Program-made: the position numbers and the translations under genes
DNA from: Pseudomonas migulae
GTDB lineage: Bacteria > Pseudomonadota > Gammaproteobacteria > Pseudomonadales > Pseudomonadaceae
NCBI RefSeq assembly: GCF_024169315.1
Contig: NZ_JALJWR010000001.1
Location: 2,811,501-2,875,500 of the forward strand
Direction of reading: 5' to 3'
Length of the DNA stretch: 64,000 nt
Notes under the pieces: generated by a model
The model's database searches: none
Seen by the model: the letters and a program-made list of their open reading frames with translations, nothing else
Told to the model about the DNA's origin: nothing
Shown here: positions 57,098-64,000 of the stretch, piece after piece
Layout of the letters: every line of letters begins with the position of its first letter
Position numbering within the stretch: position 1 is the stretch's first letter

Positions 57098-58558
57098 ATG
57101 ACTTCTAATAACATCAGCGAACTGGTCCTGCTGCAGGCCCATGAACTCGCCGAACGCATTCGCCTGCGCCAGGTTTCCTGCCGGGAAGTGATGCAGACTT
57201 ACCTGGCCCATATCGATCGCTTCAATCCACGGGTCAATGCGCTGATCAGCCTGCAGGCGCCGGAAGACTTGCTGGCCCAGGCCGAGATGCGCGACACCGA
57301 GCTGACACGGGGCGATTACCGTGGCTGGATGCATGGCTTGCCCCATGCGGTCAAAGACCTGTCGCTGACCCGTGGCATACGCACGACGCTGGGTTCGCCG
57401 CTGTACAAAGACTTTATTCCCGATCGCGACGGGATCATGGTCGAGCGGCTGAAGGCAGCCGGCGCGATCATCATCGGCAAGAGCAACACCCCGGAGTTCG
57501 GCCTCGGCTCGCAAAGTTACAATCCGTTGTTCGGCGCGACCGGCTGCGCCTTTGATCCGAGCAAGACTGCCGGCGGCAGCAGCGGTGGCGCGGCGGCGGC
57601 GCTGGCGATGCATCTGGTGCCGGTGGCCGACGGCAGTGACATGATGGGTTCGCTGCGCAACCCGGCGGCCTTCAACAACATCTTTGGTTTCCGTCCGTCC
57701 CAGGGACGCGTGCCCTTCGATGACAGCGCCGACCTGTTCATCGATCAGCTCGGCTACGAAGGCCCCATGGGGCGCAGCGTGCGCGATGCTGCTTTGTTGC
57801 TGTCGGTACAGGCCGGTGCCGATGTCCGGGCACCGCTGTCTATCGCCGAATCCGGCAGCGCCTTTGCGGCGCCACTGGAGCGGGACTTCAAAGGCACGCG
57901 CCTGGGCTGGCTGGGGGATTTCAACGGCTATCTGCCCATGGAAAAAGGCATTCTCGACCTCTGCGAAAAAACCTTCGCCGACTTCGAAAGCCTGGGATGT
58001 CACATCGAAGCGGTGCAGCCCGGATTCGCCCCGCAACAGCTATGGAGCAGTTGGCGAACCTTGCGCCACTGGATGGTTGCCGGCTCGCTGGGCGCGATTT
58101 ACGCCGACCCGCAAAAACGCGCACAACTGAAACCGGAAGCGTGCTGGGAAATCGAACACGGTTTGAAACTGTCCGCCAGCGAGGTATTTACGGCCTCCGT
58201 GGACCGTAGTAACTGGTACCGGGCGATCTCCCGGCTGTTTGAAGATTTCGATTATTTGCTGCTACCCAGTGCCCAGGTGTTCCCGTTCGATAAAACCCAG
58301 CCGTGGCCGACGTCTATTGAAGGCGTGAGCATGGACACCTACCACCGCTGGATGGAGGTGGTAATTCCCGGCACCTTGTCCGGCTGTCCGGTGGCGAATG
58401 TGCAGGCAGGGTTCAATTCGAACGGTTTACCGATGGGCCTGCAAATCATCGGCAGGCACCAGGCCGACTTCGCCGTCCTGCAACTGGCCCACGCTTACGA
58501 ACAGGCGAGTCGCTGGTTCCAGCGCTGCCCTTCGCCACTGTTGAACGAGGGATTTTGA
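57098..58558 (+). CDS. Amidase-signature hydrolase
   Basis: 486 residues, amidase signature family. Catalytic Lys86 in LPHAVKDLS, the glycine/serine-rich GGSSGGAAAAL (about 158-168) with the cis-Ser, and the nucleophile Ser region GSDMMGSLRNPAAF (about 178-191). These Ser-Ser-Lys enzymes hydrolyse a C-N bond of amides. ATG 57098 has AAAGGCAG upstream; the frame is open to 57053 without better support. Last gene of the transporter operon, so it probably hydrolyses the imported compound (inference). Confidence 0.9.
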   Translation: MTSNNISELVLLQAHELAERIRLRQVSCREVMQTYLAHIDRFNPRVNALISLQAPEDLLAQAEMRDTELTRGDYRGWMHGLPHAVKDLSLTRGIRTTLGSPLYKDFIPDRDGIMVERLKAAGAIIIGKSNTPEFGLGSQSYNPLFGATGCAFDPSKTAGGSSGGAAAALAMHLVPVADGSDMMGSLRNPAAFNNIFGFRPSQGRVPFDDSADLFIDQLGYEGPMGRSVRDAALLLSVQAGADVRAPLSIAESGSAFAAPLERDFKGTRLGWLGDFNGYLPMEKGILDLCEKTFADFESLGCHIEAVQPGFAPQQLWSSWRTLRHWMVAGSLGAIYADPQKRAQLKPEACWEIEHGLKLSASEVFTASVDRSNWYRAISRLFEDFDYLLLPSAQVFPFDKTQPWPTSIEGVSMDTYHRWMEVVIPGTLSGCPVANVQAGFNSNGLPMGLQIIGRHQADFAVLQLAHAYEQASRWFQRCPSPLLNEGF

Positions 58559-58638
58559 TAAACGGTTGATAGCGTAGATAAATTTTTTAAAAAAGCGCTT
58601 GACGCATATTCGTTTCCCGCGAATAATGCGCGCCACTT

Positions 58639-58715
58639 GGCTACATAGCTCAGTTGGTTAGAGCATAGCATTCATAATGCTGGGGTCCGGGGTTCAAGTC
58701 CCTGTGTAGCCACCA
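58639..58715 (+). tRNA. tRNA-Met, elongator (anticodon CAT)
   Basis: Cloverleaf with acceptor GGCTACA / TGTAGCC, D arm TAGCTCAGTTGGTTAGAGCA, anticodon loop TTCATAA (anticodon CAT), T arm GGGTTCAAGTCC, and encoded CCA (58713-58715). The sequence is close to elongator tRNA-Met (not initiator). The AT-rich TTGACGCATATTCG / AATAATGCG stretch just upstream (58598-58630) looks like its promoter. Confidence 0.94.
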
Positions 58716-58721
58716 AGTACT

Positions 58722-58755
58722 AAAAACGGCTTACCGAAAGGTAGGCCGTTTTTTT
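58722..58755 (+). terminator. Intrinsic terminator after tRNA-Met
   Basis: Arms 58722-58734 and 58741-58753 (one G-U pair), 6-base loop, ending in T7. Confidence 0.9.
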
Positions 58756-58798
58756 ATGCCCAAAGAAAATGCACAGGCCCCCACTCCCGACAAAAATC

Positions 58799-58887
58799 CT
58801 GTAGGAGCCCGGCTTGCCGGCGAAGAGGCCCTTAAGTCCTGCATCAATTTTGCGGCCGCTTCCGCCGGCAAGTTGCTCGATTCCCCT
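58799..58887. repeat. Degenerate REP pair
   Basis: A good left copy (58799-58828) is followed by a partial right copy (about 58860-58887, GCCGGCAAGTTGCTCGATTCC region). It is between tRNA-Met and the small hypothetical gene. Confidence 0.55.
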
Positions 58888-58965
58888 GAAGGAGCTGCCG
58901 AAGGCTGCGATCTCTTGATCCTGGTAGCGAGGAAGCTTGCTCCCCTGCCACAACAGCGTCCGGCG

Positions 58966-59289
58966 CTACTCCGAACGCCGCGCTTTCAACCGCCGCCCCA
59001 ACACATCCAGCACATCACACCCATCCCGCAAGGGAATGGCGCAGAGCAATGCAAAGTCGCTGAGGATGAAAGACTGACATTCGATCGAGCCCCGCATCGA
59101 CAGGTTTTCCATCACTTGGGTGACGGCGCAAATTCGATAGTGGGCAGCGTCGTATAAAACGTCGAGTGGTGCGAGGGTATCGACGAACAAAGTGGGCATG
59201 TCGTCGCAGTTGCTGGTCAGTGCCATGAAGCGGCTTTTGGGTGGAGGGGCTGGTTTTTCGTAGGGTGGATCGGGGTGAAGATTTGTCAT
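58966..59289 (-). CDS. Small hypothetical protein
   Basis: 107 residues from ATG 59289, with AGAGG upstream. A proline-rich N terminus (PDPPYEKPAPPPKSRFM) is followed by a predicted helical domain (LFVDTLAPLDVLYDAAHYRI and FILSDFALLCAIPLRDGCDVL blocks). This pattern resembles small proteins of unknown function in fluorescent pseudomonads, such as the DUF3077/DUF6124 group, but I am not sure of the family. It is a lone gene in a repeat-rich, gene-poor stretch. Confidence 0.65.
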   Translation of the reverse strand: MTNLHPDPPYEKPAPPPKSRFMALTSNCDDMPTLFVDTLAPLDVLYDAAHYRICAVTQVMENLSMRGSIECQSFILSDFALLCAIPLRDGCDVLDVLGRRLKARRSE

Positions 59290-59636
59290 TTTTAAACCTC
59301 TGGTAAGAAGGGAAGCTACCATCGGCCTTCCTACAGGCTTGGGTGGCAGCTATACGCGGGGTAGGAATATCGAGACCAGAGAACTCGACCACACCGAAGC
59401 GTGCCCGCGCACAGCCGCCGCAACTGATCTTACGGACGCATGTTGATGGCCGCAATTCAAGTGTCGACGCCAAAGCGTCCTCTCTAGTCTTGAAGGGTTC
59501 CTACACCCCATCACTGAAATTTCAGTGACCACCAGAGACTATCGATGGAGCGCATTTCCCACCAGTTCATGGAAACCGCTACAACTTGAAGGAAACTTCC
59601 GACGACCTTGCCCGGAAATTTCGCAGCCTGTAAGAC

Positions 59637-59731
59637 CGCCTTCGCGGGCAAGCCTCGCTCCCACAGGACCGAGTCAGGCCGCCAAAACCGGGAACACACC
59701 CAATCCTGTAGGAGCGAGGCTTGCCCGCGAA
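59637..59731. repeat. REP pair (REPIN), mixed type
   Basis: Left unit 59637-59664 has CTCCCACA and right unit 59707-59731 has TGTAGGAG, two slightly different variants of the same palindrome. Confidence 0.8.
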
Positions 59732-60033
59732 TTGAGCGCGAAGCGGTCATAAATCTATCTGAGTCAGAGATCGCAAGCCTTACCATGTTGATTGATCCTC
59801 AAGACCGGCCTTGTGGAGGTCCTCCCACTGAGTAGTCGCCAAGCGAAAGATGTCTTCGAAAAACAACCGTGGACAATTCATCTCGCCCACGGGCAATCCC
59901 TCGCACAGAAAATGGTGCGCGAGACTGTGCGGGGGATAAGAAAAGAAAGAAGTCAGGAAAGTAAGAAGCGGATGTAGGGCAAATCGCTAATTAACTAATT
60001 TACGAAAGATGGTGCGCGCAAGGGCGCCAGAAG

Positions 60034-60056
60034 CTTCGCCGGCAAGCCGGCTCCTA
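60034..60056. repeat. Single REP unit
   Basis: One isolated CTTCGCCGGCAAGCCGGCT unit, unpaired, near the end of the DUF2817 gene. Confidence 0.6.
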
Positions 60057-60119
60057 AAGGGGATGTGTTGTGCGCGAAATCTTTGGCCGACACAAAACCT
60101 GTACCGGCCACCTACCCTG

Positions 60120-61229
60120 TCACAAACGCATCGACGCCAACGCGGACAACCCCCGCTCCCATATCTGCCACGTACGCAGCCAGACCATCGACTGCCAGTC
60201 GCTGTCGGCGGGATAGAACTGCTCCAGCAGATTCAGTTTGATTTCACGCCCTACCGCATCACTCGGATTGCCGTGCAGATGCAGCCAATGGTCGTCGCGC
60301 AAATGACGATGAACTTCGGCCCCCGGATAAGTCCCGCACTCGATCACGAAGGGCATCAGTCGCACCTGTGGCAGCGCATCGACCAGCGCCTGCGAGGTGT
60401 AGCCGGTGGCCGTGGCGGCCACGCCGGTTTCGCTCAGCGTGTCGGCGCCGGTCAGCAGCGTATAGAGCCACGGTCCGTAGATCGCCTGCGCATCCGCCAA
60501 CGCTGGATAAGCGGACTCGGTGATGGTCAACAACATTGGATGGCCGTATTCCCCGGCACCGGTGTGCAAATCGAAGCACATCGCGGCATCGGCATGGGCG
60601 ACATGTTTTTGCAGGATCCGGTGCAACGTGCGGTTCGACCAGCTCGGCGCCCGCCCGCCGTAAAACAGCCCGTCGGGATGACTGTGCTGGCCACCCTCGA
60701 CAATCGACATCACCGCCGGCCAGCCGTGTTCCTGGATCTGCTGATCAAGCAGCACATCGGCGCGATCACGCTCGGGGCCTGTCAGCTCGGTGCAGGCATA
60801 GATCTCATGCAACGCCGCGTAGGCCTGATTGTCCGGCAGGGGATGTTCGAAGTTCAGGTGATTTCGGTTGAGGTCGATGTTGTCTTCGTTGACCCGACGC
60901 AGCCAAGCCGTGCCCCAGGGGTTGATCAGATGAACAAACACCACGGCGACATCGGCCGGCAATGAACGCTTGCCCAGCTCCTGCATCCACTTGATCTGAC
61001 AGCCCGAGCCATAGAAGCCTTCGACCCCGTGAGTACCACTCAGCGCGATCAGCAGACGCTTGGCGCCCGGATCACCGAGCACCGCCACATCGGTGCTCAA
61101 CGGCTCCCCGAACGGGCCTTTGAGCGGGTGCGGATACTCGGTCAGCGTCGCGCCGGCCGCGATTGCCGCCGCCAGAAATTGTTCACGCTGGGCGCCATAG
61201 CTTGGCTGTGAGGGGAAGTCGGTCTGCAT
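60120..61229 (-). CDS. DUF2817 family protein (M14-like zinc amidohydrolase/carboxypeptidase fold)
   Basis: 369 residues. SGTHGVEGFYGSG (His67 and Glu70 as likely zinc ligands), HLINPWGTAWLRRVNEDNIDLNRN (about 104-127, split as HLINPWGTAWLRR and VNEDNIDLNRN), and FDLHTGAGEYGHP (about 226-238, third His) follow the M14 carboxypeptidase / succinylglutamate desuccinylase pattern of DUF2817. Substrate unknown, probably a peptide or acyl-amino acid. ATG 61229 is chosen because it has AGAGG before it; the open frame runs back to 61364. Divergent from ggt, which hints at glutathione or gamma-glutamyl peptide metabolism (inference). Confidence 0.85.
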   Translation of the reverse strand: MQTDFPSQPSYGAQREQFLAAAIAAGATLTEYPHPLKGPFGEPLSTDVAVLGDPGAKRLLIALSGTHGVEGFYGSGCQIKWMQELGKRSLPADVAVVFVHLINPWGTAWLRRVNEDNIDLNRNHLNFEHPLPDNQAYAALHEIYACTELTGPERDRADVLLDQQIQEHGWPAVMSIVEGGQHSHPDGLFYGGRAPSWSNRTLHRILQKHVAHADAAMCFDLHTGAGEYGHPMLLTITESAYPALADAQAIYGPWLYTLLTGADTLSETGVAATATGYTSQALVDALPQVRLMPFVIECGTYPGAEVHRHLRDDHWLHLHGNPSDAVGREIKLNLLEQFYPADSDWQSMVWLRTWQIWERGLSALASMRL

Positions 61230-61380
61230 GTCTGCCTCTTGTTGATTTTCTGACTCGTCTACTGCCCTTGACCCTACAGAAAATCCGTCAACGGATGAAG
61301 GACAAAAACACCCCTGGTTTGCGTCACTGGCTGTCGGCCGATAAAGTCCCCTGATCTTTCCCACGGATGGAGTGCCCCGC

Positions 61381-63213
61381 GTGTTCTCAGCCCTTCGCTT
61401 GAATCGCTATCGCCTGTCAGCCCTTTCGCTGATCGCCGGCGCATTAACCCTCGCGGCGTGTAACGTTCCGCCCGCATCGAAGTTGCCGACCGCGCCGGAA
61501 GCCGCCTCGGGTTATCGCACCGACCTGCAGACCCGGCACGCCTCGAAGCATATGGCGGCGGCGGCGAATCCGCTTGCCGCCGAAGCCGGGCGAGCGATGC
61601 TGCGTCAGGGCGGTTCGGCGATTGATGCCGCTATTGCGATGCAAGCGGTGCTGACGTTGGTCGAACCGCAATCCTCGGGTATCGGCGGTGGTGCGTTTAT
61701 CGTGCTCTGGGACGGCAAAAACGTGCGCACCTACGACGGTCGTGAAACCGCGCCGGCCGGTGCCACGGAGAAGCTGTTCCTGCAAGCCGACGGCAAACCG
61801 ATGCCGTTCACTCAGGCGCAGATTGGCGGTCGTTCCGTGGGCACCCCCGGCGTGTTGCGGGCGCTGGAACTGGCCCATCGGAAACACGGGCGCCTGCCCT
61901 GGGCGCAGTTGTTCGAACCGGCGATCAGACTCGCGGAGCAAGGTTTTCCCATCTCACCACGCCTGTATCAGCTGATTGCTTCGGATTCGTCCATGCAGCG
62001 TTCGCCAGACATGATGGCCTACTTCCGCAACGCCGATGGCAGCCCGAAAGCCGTGGGCACCCCGCTGAAAAACCCGGCGCTGGCCGCCGCATTCAAACGC
62101 ATCGCCAAGGAAGGTCCTGATGCGTTGTACAAAGGCCCTATCGCGCAGGAGATCGTCGCCAAGGTTCAGGGCCACGCCAACCCCGGCAGCCTGTCGCTGA
62201 GCGATCTCAATGGCTACTCCGCCAAGGAACGCGCGCCGCTGTGCACCGACTACAAACGCTGGCAGGTCTGCGGCATGCCGCCGCCGTCGTCGGGCGGAAT
62301 CGCCGTGGCGCAGATCCTTGGCACCTTGCAGGCGCTGGAAACCCGCGACCTGCGTTATGCCCTGGCGCCACTAAAGCCAGTCAAAAGTACCCTCCCCGCC
62401 GGCATCGAACCCGCCCCGGAAGCCGTGCACCTGATCTCCGAAGCCGAGCGCCTCGCTTACGCCGACCGTGCACAGTACGTCGCCGACAGCGACTTCGTAC
62501 CGGTCCCGGTCAAAGGCCTGGTAGACCCGACCTATCTGGCCAGCCGCGCCGCCCTCATCGGTGATCGCAGCATGGGCACGGCCAAGCCTGGCACACCGCC
62601 GGGCATTCAGGTCGCCTACGCGCCGGACCGTTCGCCGCTGCGCATTTCCACCTCGCAAGTGGTAGCGGTCGATGACCTGGGCGGAGCGGTGTCGATGACC
62701 ACTACGGTCGAATCCGCATTCGGCTCGCACCTGATGGTTCAGGGCTTTCTGCTCAACAACCAGATGACCGACTTCTCATTCATCCCGGAAGAAAACGGGC
62801 AGAAAGTCGCCAACCGCGTCGAACCCGGCAAACGCCCACGCTCGTCCATGGCCCCCACCCTGATCTTCGACCGCCAGAGCGGCGAATTCCTCGCCACCAT
62901 CGGCTCCCCCGGCGGTTCGCAAATCATTGAATACGTCGCCAAATCCACCATCGGCCTGCTCGACTGGAACCTCGACCCGCAAACCGCCATCAACCTCCCC
63001 AACTTCGGCAGCCGCAACGGTCCGACCGAACTGGAACAGGGACAGTTCAGTGCCGGGCTGATTCAGGCGTTGAAGGACAAGGGCCACAGCGTGAGCGAAA
63101 TCGACATGACCAGCGGCACTCAGGCGATTGTCCGGGTCAAGGATGCGCAGGGGAAAGCATCGCTGGCGGGTGGGGCGGATCCGCGGCGCGAGGGGGAAGC
63201 GTTGGGGGATTGA
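61381..63213 (+). CDS. ggt: Gamma-glutamyltransferase, lipoprotein form
   Basis: 610 residues with GTG 61381, which has GGAG 8-12 bases upstream; an alternative GTG at 61372 would add three residues. Lipoprotein signal SLIAGALTLAAC places a lipidated Cys near residue 27. The protein is made as a precursor and cleaves itself before the nucleophile Thr, here in RISTSQVVAV (Thr about residue 424). E. coli Ggt has TTH at that place; here it is TSQ, so the Thr is kept but the next two residues differ. It removes or transfers the gamma-glutamyl group of glutathione outside the cytoplasm. A terminator follows. Confidence 0.9.
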   Translation: MFSALRLNRYRLSALSLIAGALTLAACNVPPASKLPTAPEAASGYRTDLQTRHASKHMAAAANPLAAEAGRAMLRQGGSAIDAAIAMQAVLTLVEPQSSGIGGGAFIVLWDGKNVRTYDGRETAPAGATEKLFLQADGKPMPFTQAQIGGRSVGTPGVLRALELAHRKHGRLPWAQLFEPAIRLAEQGFPISPRLYQLIASDSSMQRSPDMMAYFRNADGSPKAVGTPLKNPALAAAFKRIAKEGPDALYKGPIAQEIVAKVQGHANPGSLSLSDLNGYSAKERAPLCTDYKRWQVCGMPPPSSGGIAVAQILGTLQALETRDLRYALAPLKPVKSTLPAGIEPAPEAVHLISEAERLAYADRAQYVADSDFVPVPVKGLVDPTYLASRAALIGDRSMGTAKPGTPPGIQVAYAPDRSPLRISTSQVVAVDDLGGAVSMTTTVESAFGSHLMVQGFLLNNQMTDFSFIPEENGQKVANRVEPGKRPRSSMAPTLIFDRQSGEFLATIGSPGGSQIIEYVAKSTIGLLDWNLDPQTAINLPNFGSRNGPTELEQGQFSAGLIQALKDKGHSVSEIDMTSGTQAIVRVKDAQGKASLAGGADPRREGEALGD

Positions 63214-63230
63214 GTCATACGCGGCGCGGA

Positions 63231-63259
63231 AAGGGCTTACCGGGAGGTAGGCCCTTTTT
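63231..63259 (+). terminator. Intrinsic terminator of ggt
   Basis: Arms 63231-63241 and 63246-63256 with one G-U pair, short loop and T5. Confidence 0.85.
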
Positions 63260-63298
63260 ACTTATTCCGTTGCAGTTTTTAACTTCTCGCAGAGAGCG

Positions 63299-63394
63299 AT
63301 TAGAGATAATTTTTACACCATCGGCGAAATAGTCCTATAAATAGGGGCTATTGAGGCCCTCATTAGAGATAACCTCCTGCGGCCTCAGAGATAA
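63299..63394 (+). promoter_or_regulatory. Three direct repeats (A)TTAGAGATAA upstream of the Fic gene
   Basis: ATTAGAGATAA occurs at 63299-63309 and 63362-63372, with a shorter AGAGATAA at 63387-63394, just before the ATG at 63402. Same orientation, AT-rich surroundings unlike the neighbouring DNA. Possible operator sites for the Fic gene. Confidence 0.5.
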
Positions 63395-63401
63395 ATTTCA
63401 T

Positions 63402-64000
63402 ATGCCTGAATTTTCCCATCACGAGCTTCAGCTCCTGAATCCGACGTTCGACTCACCGTTGGTAGATGTCTTGAGTGAATTGGAGCACCTACGACGACTG
63501 CGACTCTAAGGCGATACTCCAGCCCCGGTGTTTTTCCAACTCAAGGCAATCTTCCATACGCTGGAAAGCCTGGGGTCAGCACGGATCGAGGGCAACCATA
63601 CAACGCTGGCCGACTATCTCGACAACAAAATCGAAGGTAAGGCAACGGACAGTGATCAACTGCGTGAAATTGCCAACATCGAAAAAGCCATGAGCTATAT
63701 CGAAGAAATCATGCGGCCTGGTGAACCGCTGACAGAACGGACCATTCGCGAAATTCATGCGATGACTGTCGAGGAATTGGAGCGCGAAGGCGACCGAACT
63801 CCAGGTGCCTACCGTCAAACTCCAGTACGTATCGCGCAGTCAGATCACCTTCCGCCTGAAGCTGTTCAGGTTCCGGGATACATGCAAGAACTGGTTGCAT
63901 TCGTGAATAACAACGACCTACCGAAATACGATCTGATGAAGATCGCCTTGGCTCATCATAGATTCGGTTGGATCCACCCTTTTGGAAACGGCAATGGCCG
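63402..64000 (+). pseudogene. Fic-domain protein gene with an in-frame stop at codon 36 (3' end outside window)
   Basis: Partial gene running off the right edge. Translation from ATG 63402 gives the Fic N-terminal sequence ([16 protein letters not shown]) and then meets TAA at 63507-63509. The same frame continues without any other stop to 64000, with a normal Fic_N/Fic sequence: [25 protein letters not shown], and the Fic active-site motif HPFGNGNG with an Arg codon cut by the window edge. The TAA is where relatives have a Glu codon (GAA), so a single G-to-T change would explain it. Fic proteins transfer AMP or another moiety to target proteins. A restart at GTG 63528 would make a shortened protein. 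A sequencing error is possible. Confidence 0.75.

Larger units (their letters stand above)
59290..60119. other. 830-base repeat-bearing gap without a supported gene
   Basis: Holds a REP pair (59637-59731) and a single REP (60034-60056). A 61-codon frame at 59792-59977 has only a TTG start and no known features, so I do not call it. The 3' part (59930-60010) is AT-rich and purine-rich, unlike its surroundings, and may be a remnant of something lost. Confidence 0.5.

Noticed and set aside
59792..59977. 61-codon frame in the repeat-rich gap
   Set aside because: Only a TTG start, no convincing ribosome binding site, basic low-complexity C terminus and no family resemblance; could be a remnant but not supported as a gene.

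Overview
The window is chromosomal DNA from a fluorescent Pseudomonas (P. fluorescens group). The basis is gene content and order, Pseudomonas-type REP palindromes in most intergenic gaps, and protein sequences close to what I remember of Pseudomonas proteins. From memory, and not checked by a search, positions 474-8767 follow P. aeruginosa PA3921-PA3924, and about 9.8-48.1 kb follows PA4626-PA4673 with insertions. The DNA is GC-rich with short intergenic spaces. It is mostly core genome and I see no prophage, IS element, integron or CRISPR array.

Layout. 1-324: the 3' end of an RTX-type secreted protein. 474-8767: a MalT-like LuxR regulator next to a DUF1329/DUF1302/acyl-CoA ligase set, probably for uptake and activation of a hydrophobic acid. 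9001-20541: a LysE exporter, hprA, rsmC, a manganese riboswitch with its GDT1-family exporter, an M48 lipoprotein protease, a chemoreceptor, an SRAP-family protein, small zinc or unknown proteins, an acyltransferase and a YajG-like lipoprotein. 20542-21278: a 737-base gene-free stretch before mqo that holds a promoter-like element and an intrinsic terminator, a candidate small RNA. 21279-28237: mqo, small genes, hpt, upp, uraA, hemH.

28251-34972 is the most interesting block. A FAD/NAD(P) oxidoreductase, a Trp-rich TIGR02450 protein, a DUF523/DUF1722 protein, a LitR-like MerR regulator, a DNA photolyase and a short-chain dehydrogenase are arranged as two linked transcription units. The two promoter regions carry five copies of TGTACA in total, placed over or just downstream of the promoter elements. 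This looks like a light-controlled photoprotection regulon.

35093-48118: a YkgJ protein, pagL, the tightly overlapping hemA-prfA-prmC-moeB-murI operon, then a TPR lipoprotein, lolB, ispE, tRNA-Gln, prs, rplY, pth and ychF. 48271-58558: an Fsr-type MFS exporter, a second chemoreceptor, and a LysR regulator divergent from a polyamine-type ABC transporter plus amidase operon. 58639-64000: tRNA-Met, a small unknown gene, a repeat-rich gap, a DUF2817 protein, a lipoprotein gamma-glutamyltransferase, and at the edge a Fic-domain gene broken by an in-frame stop at codon 36.

All assignments come from reading the sequence; family names and comparisons are from memory.
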